NCBI GenBank assembly: GCA_964557975.1
Contig: CAZLCG010000005.1
Location: forward strand, 10,787 to 74,786
Direction: 5' to 3'
Source: Fimenecus sp964557975
GTDB lineage: Bacteria > Bacillota > Clostridia > Oscillospirales > Acutalibacteraceae
Length of the DNA: 64,000 nucleotides
Shown here: piece after piece, positions 33,583-39,716 of the stretch
Layout of the letters: the number at the start of each line of letters is the position of its first letter
How positions within the stretch are numbered: the stretch's first letter is position 1
Translations under genes and position numbers: made by a program
The notes under the pieces: model-generated
What the model saw: only the letters and a program-made list of their open reading frames with translations
Told to the model about the DNA's origin: nothing
Database searches by the model: none

Positions 33583-33631
33583 TTCCGATGAAAAAAGCTT
33601 TCTTTTAAAATATTAAACAAGGAGAATAATT

Positions 33632-34096
33632 ATGAATACAGAAAACACAAATTGGCAGCAAAGCGTTACGGGGGTTTTGGTTAAAGACAACAAGGTTCTG
33701 CTCGCAAGGCATACATACGGTGCAGGAAAGAACTTGTTAATAGTTCCCGGCGGATATGTAAATATCGGCGAAACTCCTCAACAAGCTGTTGTCAGAGAAT
33801 ATACAGAAGAAACCGGAATTACCGTTGAACCGAAAGAAATTATCGCAATTAGATTTAATCTAAAAGACCGGTATGTGGCATTTTCTGTTGAATATGTAAG
33901 CGGTACTGCTAAATCAGACAACGATGAAAACAGCGAGGTTGTTTGGATAGATATTAACGAAGCCCTTAACAGAGACGATGTACCTGACTTAACCAAAAAA
34001 CTTATCAAATCAGCAACAAACAATAACAACGCCCTTGTTGAAACAGAATATTACAGCAGAGAGCAACACGGAACATATAGTTTGTATGCTAAATAG
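33632..34096 (+). CDS. Nudix hydrolase
   Basis: A 154-residue protein. The Nudix box GGYVNIGETPQQAVVREYTE plus ETGI shows the G(x5)E(x7)REUxEExGU pattern, with all metal-ligand glutamates present. It hydrolyses a nucleoside diphosphate linked to another moiety. The LLIVPGGYV start of the box is typical of the ADP-ribose/8-oxo-type subgroup. AAGGAG precedes the ATG. Probably the last gene of the methyltransferase operon, and followed by a terminator. Confidence 0.9.
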   Translation: MNTENTNWQQSVTGVLVKDNKVLLARHTYGAGKNLLIVPGGYVNIGETPQQAVVREYTEETGITVEPKEIIAIRFNLKDRYVAFSVEYVSGTAKSDNDENSEVVWIDINEALNRDDVPDLTKKLIKSATNNNNALVETEYYSREQHGTYSLYAK

Positions 34097-34185
34097 GGTT
34101 GAACAACGTTTGCAAGCTAATTAAGATTCAGAACAGTTGAAAAAATCTCAAACATTCAAAGCACTAAAAAAACACAGACAAAACA

Positions 34186-34213
34186 AAAAGCAGGTCATAA
34201 AACCTGCTTTTTG
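34186..34213 (+). terminator. Terminator after the Nudix gene
   Basis: AAAAGCAGGT (34186-34195) pairs with ACCTGCTTTT (34202-34211) around CATAAA, and TT follows. The stem begins about 90 bases after the stop codon. Confidence 0.8.
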
Positions 34214-34262
34214 AACTAATATGTAAAATGGCACAAAAATTGACCGAAAGCTGTGATTTTCT

Positions 34263-34379
34263 TTATTTTTTCTTTTCATAATCATAAAAAGGATTATAAT
34301 TTTTGCTTAGAAATTCAATGAACTCTTTTATATTAATTATATCATCAGGGTATTTGTAATGGTGAATATTATTAACCAT
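34263..34379 (-). CDS. Doubtful 38-residue ORF downstream of the four-helix-bundle gene
   Basis: The minus strand reads MVNNIHHYKYPDDIINIKEF and ends YDYEKKK at a TAA. Just upstream there is AAGGAG followed by a TTG that opens a different frame (KKVKYCNG, then stop). A gene with a ribosome site, frameshifted after nine codons, would connect the two. It may be a degenerate partner gene or chance. No family recognised. Confidence 0.25.
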   Translation of the reverse strand: MVNNIHHYKYPDDIINIKEFIEFLSKNYNPFYDYEKKK

Positions 34380-34404
34380 TGCAATATTTAACTTTTTTCA
34401 AAAA

Positions 34405-34749
34405 TTACTCCTTGTTTTTTATTGTATTGACAGAAGCAACGAGCATTCTGCGAATAGAACCGCAATCATGCAACAAAACTTTAGCAATATCTTCTTGCAG
34501 AAGTTCAGCTTTCAACATCAACTCAAGCCAATATTCTGTTTCGTAGCATTCTTTGAGAGAAATCTGTAATTTAGAAACAAAATCCGGTTTACTGTGAGCA
34601 TAATTTGCCTCACGGATATTTGCACCAATACTTGTTGCTGACCGCTCAAGTTGATTAACAATAGAATAGTGACCTTTGATGGTATCGCATAGTTTTAAAA
34701 TTTTCACAGCAAAATCCATAGATGCTGCTACAAGTTTGCTTTCAGCCAT
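34405..34749 (-). CDS. Four-helix bundle protein (23S rRNA-intervening-sequence / Avd-like family)
   Basis: A 114-residue all-helical protein: KLVAASMDFAVKILKLCDTI, then VNQLERSATSIGANIREANY and the typical FVSKLQISLKECYETEYWLE, the signature of the PF05635-type four-helix bundle family. Members are encoded in rRNA intervening sequences. The fold is shared with Avd, the reverse-transcriptase partner of diversity-generating retroelements. The ATG at 34749 has GAGG eight bases upstream. A longer frame to 34827 would run through the promoter. Its promoter lies right against a seven-hairpin array. No reverse transcriptase is in the window. Confidence 0.88.
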   Translation of the reverse strand: MAESKLVAASMDFAVKILKLCDTIKGHYSIVNQLERSATSIGANIREANYAHSKPDFVSKLQISLKECYETEYWLELMLKAELLQEDIAKVLLHDCGSIRRMLVASVNTIKNKE

Positions 34750-34774
34750 AGCAACCGCCTCATTTCTGCTTATC

Positions 34775-34802
34775 ATTATATCATAACCGTCAGATAAAGC
34801 AA
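34775..34802 (-). promoter_or_regulatory. Promoter of the four-helix-bundle gene
   Basis: On the minus strand TTGCTT (34797-34802), 16-base spacer, TATAAT (34775-34780). The -35 box begins only about six bases from the first linker of the hairpin array. Confidence 0.65.
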
Positions 34803-34807
34803 GTAAA

Positions 34808-34978
34808 GTGAAATCGTGCCGACGCACGGTGAAATCAAAGGCTGCGCCTTTGGTGAAATCGAAACTTTTAAGTTTCGGTGAAATTAAATCCGCCCCTTAT
34901 CCCGACGAAGTCGGATTTCACCGCGAAGCGATTTCACCCAACGCAGTTGGATTTATCCCGTCCGCAAGGACGGATTTA
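34808..34978. repeat. Array of seven hairpins with mirrored GGTGAAATC/GATTTCACC linkers
   Basis: Hairpins, each with a different stem: CGTGC/GCACG (34815-34828), CAAAGGC/GCCTTTG (34836-34852), CGAAACTT/AAGTTTCG (34860-34877), CCGAC/GTCGG (34902-34914), CGC/GCG (34922-34930), CCAAC/GTTGG (34938-34950), CCGTCC/GGACGG (34958-34973). The first three are separated by GGTGAAATC. The last four are separated by GATTTCACC or GATTTATCC, its reverse complement. The left half can thus pair with the right half through the linkers, leaving the hairpins as side arms. It codes for no credible protein. Confidence 0.85.
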
Positions 34979-34982
34979 ACTG

Positions 34983-35016
34983 AAAAAAGCACTTCATTTT
35001 TATAAAGTGCTTTTTT
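34983..35016 (-). terminator. Terminator of tRNA-Thr (bidirectional)
   Basis: AAAAAAGCACTT (34983-34994) and AAGTGCTTTTTT (35005-35016) form a perfect 12-bp stem immediately downstream of the tRNA on the minus strand, ending in six T residues. Confidence 0.9.
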
Positions 35017-35017
35017 C

Positions 35018-35093
35018 TGGAGCTGATAGGCAGACTCGAACTGCCGACCTCATCCTTACCAAGGATGTGCTCTACCACCTGAGCCATATCAGC
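35018..35093 (-). tRNA. tRNA-Thr (anticodon GGT)
   Basis: The minus strand gives acceptor arms GCTGATA and TATCAGC, D-arm GGCTCAGGTGGTAGAGC, anticodon stem CATCC/GGATG with loop TTGGTAA (anticodon GGT), variable loop, and T-arm GGCAGTTCGAGTCTGCC. The discriminator is T, and CCA is encoded. It has its own promoter and terminator. Confidence 0.96.
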
Positions 35094-35117
35094 ATATTAA
35101 ATTTTCGTGCAAGAGAT

Positions 35118-35147
35118 ATTATACACATTTTTATCGCCGCTTGTCAA
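35118..35147 (-). promoter_or_regulatory. Promoter of tRNA-Thr
   Basis: On the minus strand TTGACA (35142-35147), 18-base spacer, TATAAT (35118-35123), about 25 bases before the tRNA 5' end. Confidence 0.8.
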
Positions 35148-35200
35148 CAATAAATTGCATATCTTTATTTATAATGTCAAAAATAAACACGGTGATCTAT

Positions 35201-35908
35201 ATGGAAATACTTAAAATCGTGTTTACATCGGCGTTTTCCGTTATTGCACTGTTTTTGCTTACAAAGCTTATGGGCAAAAAGCAGATCTCACAGCTTAACC
35301 TTTTTGACTATATAAACGGCATAACAATAGGCTCTATCGCCGCCGAAATGGCAACCGCGCTTGAAACAGATTTTTGGCTTCCGTTAACGGCAATGACCGT
35401 ATACGCGGTCTTTTCTCTCTTGCTTTCTTATCTTGAAAGGAAATCGTCAAAGCTGAACAGATTTTTTGTGGGCGACGCCAATATCCTTCTTGAGGACGGC
35501 GTGCTTTACGAAAAGAATCTTATCCGATCAAAAATCAGTGTAAACGAGTTTTTAAGCCAATGCAGAACGCAAGGCTATTTCAATATTTCCGACATACAAA
35601 CGGCTGTGCTTGAGCCTAACGGCATAATAAGCTTTCTGCCGAAAGCTGACGTTTCCCCTCTCACGCCCGCCGATATGAACATTAAAAAGCCCGAAAGCGA
35701 GATTATACCCAATGTGATCGTGGACGGCAACATTTTGAGCGGTAACCTGCGCCTGCTGGGCGTTGACGAGGTTTGGCTTTTAACGGAGCTTATAAATCAA
35801 GGCATAAGCTCACCCGATAAGGTATTTCTCGCGACCTGCAATAAGGAACTTAGCCTTTCCGTTTATGTTAAGGCGGAAGAAACAGACTGTAAAGAGCCGT
35901 TTATGTAA
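35201..35908 (+). CDS. DUF421 (YetF-like) membrane protein
   Basis: A 235-residue protein with three N-terminal membrane helices (EILKIVFTSAFSVIALFLLT; FDYINGITIGSIAAEMAT; LPLTAMTVYAVFSLLLSYL) and a soluble C-terminal domain containing RSKISVNEFLSQCRTQGYFN. TKLMGKKQISQLNLFDYI is the DUF421 signature, as in Bacillus YetF and the spore-associated YcaP/YkjA relatives. Function not established. The start ATG at 35201 was chosen over upstream in-frame starts because the first helix begins there. The ribosome site is weak (GGTGAT). Confidence 0.85.
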   Translation: MEILKIVFTSAFSVIALFLLTKLMGKKQISQLNLFDYINGITIGSIAAEMATALETDFWLPLTAMTVYAVFSLLLSYLERKSSKLNRFFVGDANILLEDGVLYEKNLIRSKISVNEFLSQCRTQGYFNISDIQTAVLEPNGIISFLPKADVSPLTPADMNIKKPESEIIPNVIVDGNILSGNLRLLGVDEVWLLTELINQGISSPDKVFLATCNKELSLSVYVKAEETDCKEPFM

Positions 35909-35963
35909 AGCGTAAACAGGTTCGTTTTTTTGAAAAAATTTTCGATATGCGTCAAAAAAATTC

Positions 35964-35992
35964 TTGCAACGCTTTGATTATAATAGTATAAT
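35964..35992 (+). promoter_or_regulatory. Promoter of the PHP-domain gene
   Basis: TTGCAA (35964-35969), 17-base spacer, TATAAT (35987-35992), about 100 bases upstream of the start codon. Confidence 0.7.
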
Positions 35993-36093
35993 AAATATTA
36001 AGTTATATTGCGGTTCTATGCGCTATTTAAAACGAAATTCGCATACTTATTATCGGATATATGACATTTGAGTTAAAAACAGGAGGAAACAGC

Positions 36094-36975
36094 GTGAACG
36101 CAGACTTGCACTGCCACACAAAGCTCTCGGACGGTTCGCTCGGAATTGAAGATTTAATTACACTTGCTAAAAAACGGGGGCTTACAACTATCGCCATAAC
36201 AGACCACGACTGTCTTGCGGGAACCGTCAGAGGAAAAATTATTGGCGAACGCTTCGGGGTTCAGGTTATCCCCGGCGTTGAGCTTTCGGCAACCGATGAG
36301 CAGACAGGAAAAAAGGTACATCTTCTTTGCTATTTAAGCGATATTCCTGACAGACTTGAGGGCTTATGCCACAGAAATTCGCTTGTCAGAAAAAAAGCCG
36401 CTCATATTATGATGCTTCAAACGGCTAAAAGATACCCCGTCACCGCCGAGTTTATTATTAAATGCGCCACAGGCTCTACAAACATATATAAGCAGCACAT
36501 TATGCAGGCCCTGATGGAGTGCGGGCTTACCACGTCGATATACGGCGACTTATGGACGAAGCTCTTTGACAAAAATACGCCGGGTAACATTTTAATAACG
36601 CCTAAATATCCCGATATAGAAGAGGTGCTTAAAGCGATCCACGACGCAGGGGGAATAGCCGTTTTGGCGCACCCGTTTATGTTTGACAATCTCGACTCCC
36701 TGCCGCGCCTTATTGAAAACGGGCTTGACGGAATTGAGGTTTGGCATCCGTCGGCAAACGAGGAACAGCAGGAGGAGCTTAAAAAGCTTGCGGCAAAGAA
36801 CAAGCTGCTTATGACAGGCGGAACGGATTTTCACGGGCTATACAACGCGAACCCCCTTTCGCTGGGCGATATCGGCGCGCCCGAGGAGGCGGTCCAGAAG
36901 CTTTTAAGCTACAAGGCAAAGCAGAAACGTCTTCTTAAAAAGGCGCAGAAGGCCGAAACGGAAAACGCCGTCTGA
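36094..36975 (+). CDS. PHP domain phosphoesterase (RNase AM / YciV-like)
   Basis: A 293-residue metal-dependent phosphoesterase. The PHP motifs are DLHCHTKLSDG at the start, ITDHDCLAG, PGVELSA, AVLAHP, and TGGTDFHG near the end, together supplying the trinuclear metal site. The length and the HP/GGTDFHG ending fit YciV/TrpH-like enzymes, 5'-3' exonucleases or 3',5'-bisphosphate nucleotidases. The start is a GTG with AGGAGG seven bases upstream. An in-frame ATG at 36061 lies before that ribosome site. An operon with the next gene (22 bases apart) is likely. Confidence 0.85.
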   Translation: MNADLHCHTKLSDGSLGIEDLITLAKKRGLTTIAITDHDCLAGTVRGKIIGERFGVQVIPGVELSATDEQTGKKVHLLCYLSDIPDRLEGLCHRNSLVRKKAAHIMMLQTAKRYPVTAEFIIKCATGSTNIYKQHIMQALMECGLTTSIYGDLWTKLFDKNTPGNILITPKYPDIEEVLKAIHDAGGIAVLAHPFMFDNLDSLPRLIENGLDGIEVWHPSANEEQQEELKKLAAKNKLLMTGGTDFHGLYNANPLSLGDIGAPEEAVQKLLSYKAKQKRLLKKAQKAETENAV

Positions 36976-36997
36976 TTTTTATACGGAGGTCACGCTT

Positions 36998-37555
36998 ATG
37001 GACGACAACGATATAAAAATTTTTGGTAAGCGTCCCAAAGACGACAGTGTTGACGAGGTTGCGCTTATTGCCGAAATGAACGAACAGCGTTCAAACGGCA
37101 ATACCGAGAAGGCAAAACAGCTTGGCAGGCATTTAGCGGAGCTTTTCCTTAATGAGAAAGCCCTGCAGGCCGACCTTGAAAGCGTTGTCGGCAAAATCGA
37201 CTATCCCAAGCCGATTATTTTCCAAATTAAAATTCTTATGTTTTTTACTGCGGAATACTGTATTAACCGTATTCTTCCGAGTACTATGCTTAAAAGCACG
37301 GCGATAAACGCACTTTATGACAGCATTATGAAAAGCGCGGGCGATTTTTACTCGGAATTTTCAGACGGCGTTGAATACAGCTTTTATTACCTTGCGGTTA
37401 AAAAGAATGATATACCCGCTTCAATCGGCAAAGCCTTTGCAATGTTATGCCGTAAAGACGGGGAAAAGGAATTTATTGACCTCGGCAGCCGTATTTTTAC
37501 CGCGGTGGCAAATGAGGTCGAGCATATAATAGACAAATATCGGTTTGTTTATTAA
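36998..37555 (+). CDS. Hypothetical protein, mostly helical
   Basis: A 185-residue soluble protein I do not recognise. It begins MDDNDIKIFGKRPKDDSVDE, has an acidic amphipathic helical N-terminus (ALIAEMNEQRSNGNTEKAKQ), and a hydrophobic segment IIFQIKILMFFTAEYCINRI that is more likely a buried helix than a membrane anchor. It ends NEVEHIIDKYRFVY. It has a GGAGG ribosome site and sits right behind the PHP gene, ahead of a strong terminator, so both probably form one transcript. Confidence 0.75.
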   Translation: MDDNDIKIFGKRPKDDSVDEVALIAEMNEQRSNGNTEKAKQLGRHLAELFLNEKALQADLESVVGKIDYPKPIIFQIKILMFFTAEYCINRILPSTMLKSTAINALYDSIMKSAGDFYSEFSDGVEYSFYYLAVKKNDIPASIGKAFAMLCRKDGEKEFIDLGSRIFTAVANEVEHIIDKYRFVY

Positions 37556-37583
37556 GACGGAAAACCGAATTTAACGGACGTCA

Positions 37584-37613
37584 AAAGCCGCAGGAGTTAT
37601 TTCCTGCGGCTTT
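37584..37613 (+). terminator. Terminator after the PHP/hypothetical operon
   Basis: AAAGCCGCAGGA pairs perfectly with TCCTGCGGCTTT around GTTATT. The T run after it is only TTT, within the stem. Confidence 0.8.
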
Positions 37614-37628
37614 CAGCATAGCTTGACG

Positions 37629-37741
37629 CTTGACCTTTCGGTAAATTTTCATTTTCGGGCTGACGTATGGTGAGATATTAACCGATGCTTCAGCGGAAAG
37701 ATACCGTTTTAAACCATATCGGGTTCAGTCCCTCGCCTTAA
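37629..37741 (-). mobile_element. MITE-like repeat, copy 3 (internally deleted remnant)
   Basis: On the minus strand it starts TTAAGGCGAGGGACT and follows the other copies through AACCCGATATGGTTTAAAAC and the CGGTATCTTTCCGCT region to TCTCACCATACG. It then jumps to GAAAATTTACCGAAAG near the other end and lacks the right terminal repeat. It is more diverged than copies 1 and 2, so it is older. It sits just downstream of ilvC. Confidence 0.7.
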
Positions 37742-37755
37742 ATTCGGAATTACAA

Positions 37756-38781
37756 TCAGTTGTTGATGAATTTATCCTTTTCATCGTTCCAGCTGTAAAG
37801 CTTTCTGATTTCTTCGCCGACCTTTTCCGAGGGATGCTCGGCGGCAAGCTTTCTCATCGCCTTAAAGTGAACCTGACGTCCTGCGGGCGACATATCAAGC
37901 AGAAATTCTTTTGCAAACGTACCGTTCTGAATGTCGGAAAGGATCTTTTTCATAGTCTTTTTGGTTTCTTCCGTAATGAGCTTGGGACCCGTTACATAAT
38001 CGCCGTATTCGGCAGTGTTTGAAATTGAGTATCTCATACCCGAAAAGCCGCTCTGATAAATAAGGTCAACAATAAGCTTCATTTCGTGGATGCACTCAAA
38101 GTACGCGTTTCTCGGGTCATAGCCTGCTTCGCAAAGAGTTTCAAAGCCAGCCTGCATAAGCGCGCATACGCCGCCGCAGAGAACAGCCTGTTCACCGAAG
38201 AGGTCTGTTTCTGTTTCTGTTCTGAACGTTGTCTCAAGAACGCCTGCTCTTGCGCCGCCGATAGCCGCCGCATAAGCCAAAGCCGTATCGAGGGCCTTGC
38301 CTGTTGCATCCTGCTGAACCGCTACGAGCATCGGAACGCCCTTGCCTGCCTGATATTCCGAACGAACCGTGTGACCCGGACCCTTGGGAGCAATCATTGT
38401 AACGTCAACGTTTTTCGGGGGAACTATGCAGCCGAAATGAATGTTGAAGCCGTGCGCGAACATAAGCATATTACCCTCTTCAAGATTAGGCTCAATATCC
38501 TTTTTATACATATCCGCCTGAAGCTCATCATTGATAAGAATCATAATGATGTCGGCTTTCTTCGCAGCCTCAGCCGCTGTGTAAACCTCGAAGCCCTGAG
38601 CCTCCGCCTTTGCCCATGACTTTGAGCCCTCATAAAGACCGATGATAACATTGCAGCCCGACTCCTTAGCGTTGAGAGCATGCGCATGACCCTGACTGCC
38701 GTAACCGATAACGGCAATGGTTTTGCCGTCAAGCAATGACAGGTTGCAGTCTTCTTCATAAAACATTCTTGCTTCTGACAT
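37756..38781 (-). CDS. ilvC: Ketol-acid reductoisomerase
   Basis: A 341-residue class I KARI. It converts 2-acetolactate or 2-aceto-2-hydroxybutyrate to the dihydroxy acids using NAD(P)H and Mg2+. IAVIGYGSQGHAHALNAKES is the dinucleotide-binding loop. MIAPKGPGHTVRSEYQAGKG, DLFGEQAVLCGG (metal-binding Asp and Glu) and MRYSISNTAEYGD are conserved C-terminal motifs. The ATG at 38781 has GGAGG upstream. The upstream extension to 38838 crosses the operator and is rejected. It is transcribed from a promoter overlapped by two GntR-type operator sites. Confidence 0.97.
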   Translation of the reverse strand: MSEARMFYEEDCNLSLLDGKTIAVIGYGSQGHAHALNAKESGCNVIIGLYEGSKSWAKAEAQGFEVYTAAEAAKKADIIMILINDELQADMYKKDIEPNLEEGNMLMFAHGFNIHFGCIVPPKNVDVTMIAPKGPGHTVRSEYQAGKGVPMLVAVQQDATGKALDTALAYAAAIGGARAGVLETTFRTETETDLFGEQAVLCGGVCALMQAGFETLCEAGYDPRNAYFECIHEMKLIVDLIYQSGFSGMRYSISNTAEYGDYVTGPKLITEETKKTMKKILSDIQNGTFAKEFLLDMSPAGRQVHFKAMRKLAAEHPSEKVGEEIRKLYSWNDEKDKFINN

Positions 38782-38810
38782 AGTGTATCCTCCAAAAAAA
38801 AAAATAATAG

Positions 38811-38872
38811 TTGTGTGACAACTCTCGCTTGTTGTCATACAACTATTATAGCTGTATATTTTAATATGTCAA
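38811..38872 (-). promoter_or_regulatory. ilvC promoter with two GntR-type operators
   Basis: On the minus strand TTGACA (38867-38872), 16-base spacer, TATAAT (38845-38850). Directly downstream are TTGTATGACAA (38832-38842) and TTGTCACACAA (38811-38821, read on the minus strand), both matching the FadR-subfamily consensus TNGTNNNACNA. Together they form a larger palindrome centred on TCTCGCT. The first site abuts the -10 box, so a bound repressor would block initiation. The core is nearly identical to the ilvD promoter. Confidence 0.8.
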
Positions 38873-38889
38873 CTGTTTTTTGAAATTTT

Positions 38890-39582
38890 TTAAAGGGAAA
38901 GCTGTTCGTTTATAACCGCATGGTGAAGATGAATGGTAACAGCGCTTCTTACGGCGGCACTGTCGCGTCTTTTCAGGAAGTTCATTATAAGTATATGGTC
39001 CTTATATGCATCCTCGGCTATTACGTCAAGATTATAGTTAAGCTCAAAGGTCTTTTCAATGGTTTTTGTAACCATCGGCATAAATTGGCTTAAAAATTCG
39101 TTGTGAGAGGCTTTCACTATTGCGCTGTGGAACGCGCTTTCCGACGCTATTCTCTTTTTGCTTTGAGGATTTATTTTAATCTGCCGCTGACATTCCTCGC
39201 CGAGTCTCAATATGCTCTCGATTTCTCCGTCTGAAGCGCGCTTGCAGGCGAGAGCCGCCGCTTCAGGCTCAAAAATAATTCTTGTTTCGTACAAATCGCG
39301 AAGCGTAACCTTGATCTTTGACATTTTTTCAAAGTCAATATCGCTTTCGGCGTATTGATTGATTCTGTCCGCAACAAAAGTGCCTCTGCCGCGTTTTACG
39401 ACAAGCACACCCTCGGAGCTCAATATCCTGATAGCTTCTCTAAGGGTCGTCCTGCTTATTCCCAAGCTCTCGGACAGCTCGTTTTCGTTAGGGAGCTTTT
39501 CGCCGTATGAATATATATTTTTTTCGGTAATCATCAGCTTTAGATTTTCCGCCGTGCGCTGTGAAAGGTTTTCCTTTTGCAT
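38890..39582 (-). CDS. GntR-family (FadR subfamily) transcriptional regulator of ilv genes
   Basis: A 230-residue regulator. N-terminal winged helix: KLPNENELSESLGISRTTLR followed by EAIRILSSEGVLVVKRGRGTFV. C-terminal FCD all-helical ligand domain: LRDLYETRIIFEPEAAALAC, FHSAIVKASHNEFLSQFM and AVRSAVTIHLHHAV with metal-binding histidines and acids. GAGGTG is six bases before the ATG. It lies between ilvC and ilvD, and operators of the expected type occur in both promoters and over its own likely -35. Ligand probably a branched-chain pathway acid (inference). Confidence 0.9.
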   Translation of the reverse strand: MQKENLSQRTAENLKLMITEKNIYSYGEKLPNENELSESLGISRTTLREAIRILSSEGVLVVKRGRGTFVADRINQYAESDIDFEKMSKIKVTLRDLYETRIIFEPEAAALACKRASDGEIESILRLGEECQRQIKINPQSKKRIASESAFHSAIVKASHNEFLSQFMPMVTKTIEKTFELNYNLDVIAEDAYKDHILIMNFLKRRDSAAVRSAVTIHLHHAVINEQLSL

Positions 39583-39624
39583 AATTCACCTCGGAATAGG
39601 TCGTGATTTAATAAAATTTGCTTA

Positions 39625-39687
39625 TTGACATATTTTATTATACAGCTATAATAGTTGTATTACAACTGTTTTTTTGATGTCATACAA
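39625..39687 (+). promoter_or_regulatory. ilvD promoter with GntR-type operators
   Basis: TTGACA (39625-39630), 16-base spacer, TATAAT (39647-39652), then operator TTGTATTACAA (39655-39665) and a second, weaker site ATGTCATACAA (39677-39687). On the opposite strand, TTGTAA inside the first operator and TATAAT (39637-39642) form a plausible promoter for the regulator gene, giving autoregulation. Confidence 0.8.
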
Positions 39688-39716
39688 CTATTTTTATTTT
39701 CGGAGGTATCACAACC

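Noticed and set aside
34808..34978. CRISPR array interpretation of the repeated GGTGAAATC units
   Set aside because: Repeats are only 9 bases, spacers are palindromes of 9-18 bases, the second half is inverted, and there are no cas genes.
34405..34978. Complete diversity-generating retroelement
   Set aside because: There is an Avd-like protein but no reverse transcriptase, and I saw no template/variable repeat pair with A-specific changes in the window.
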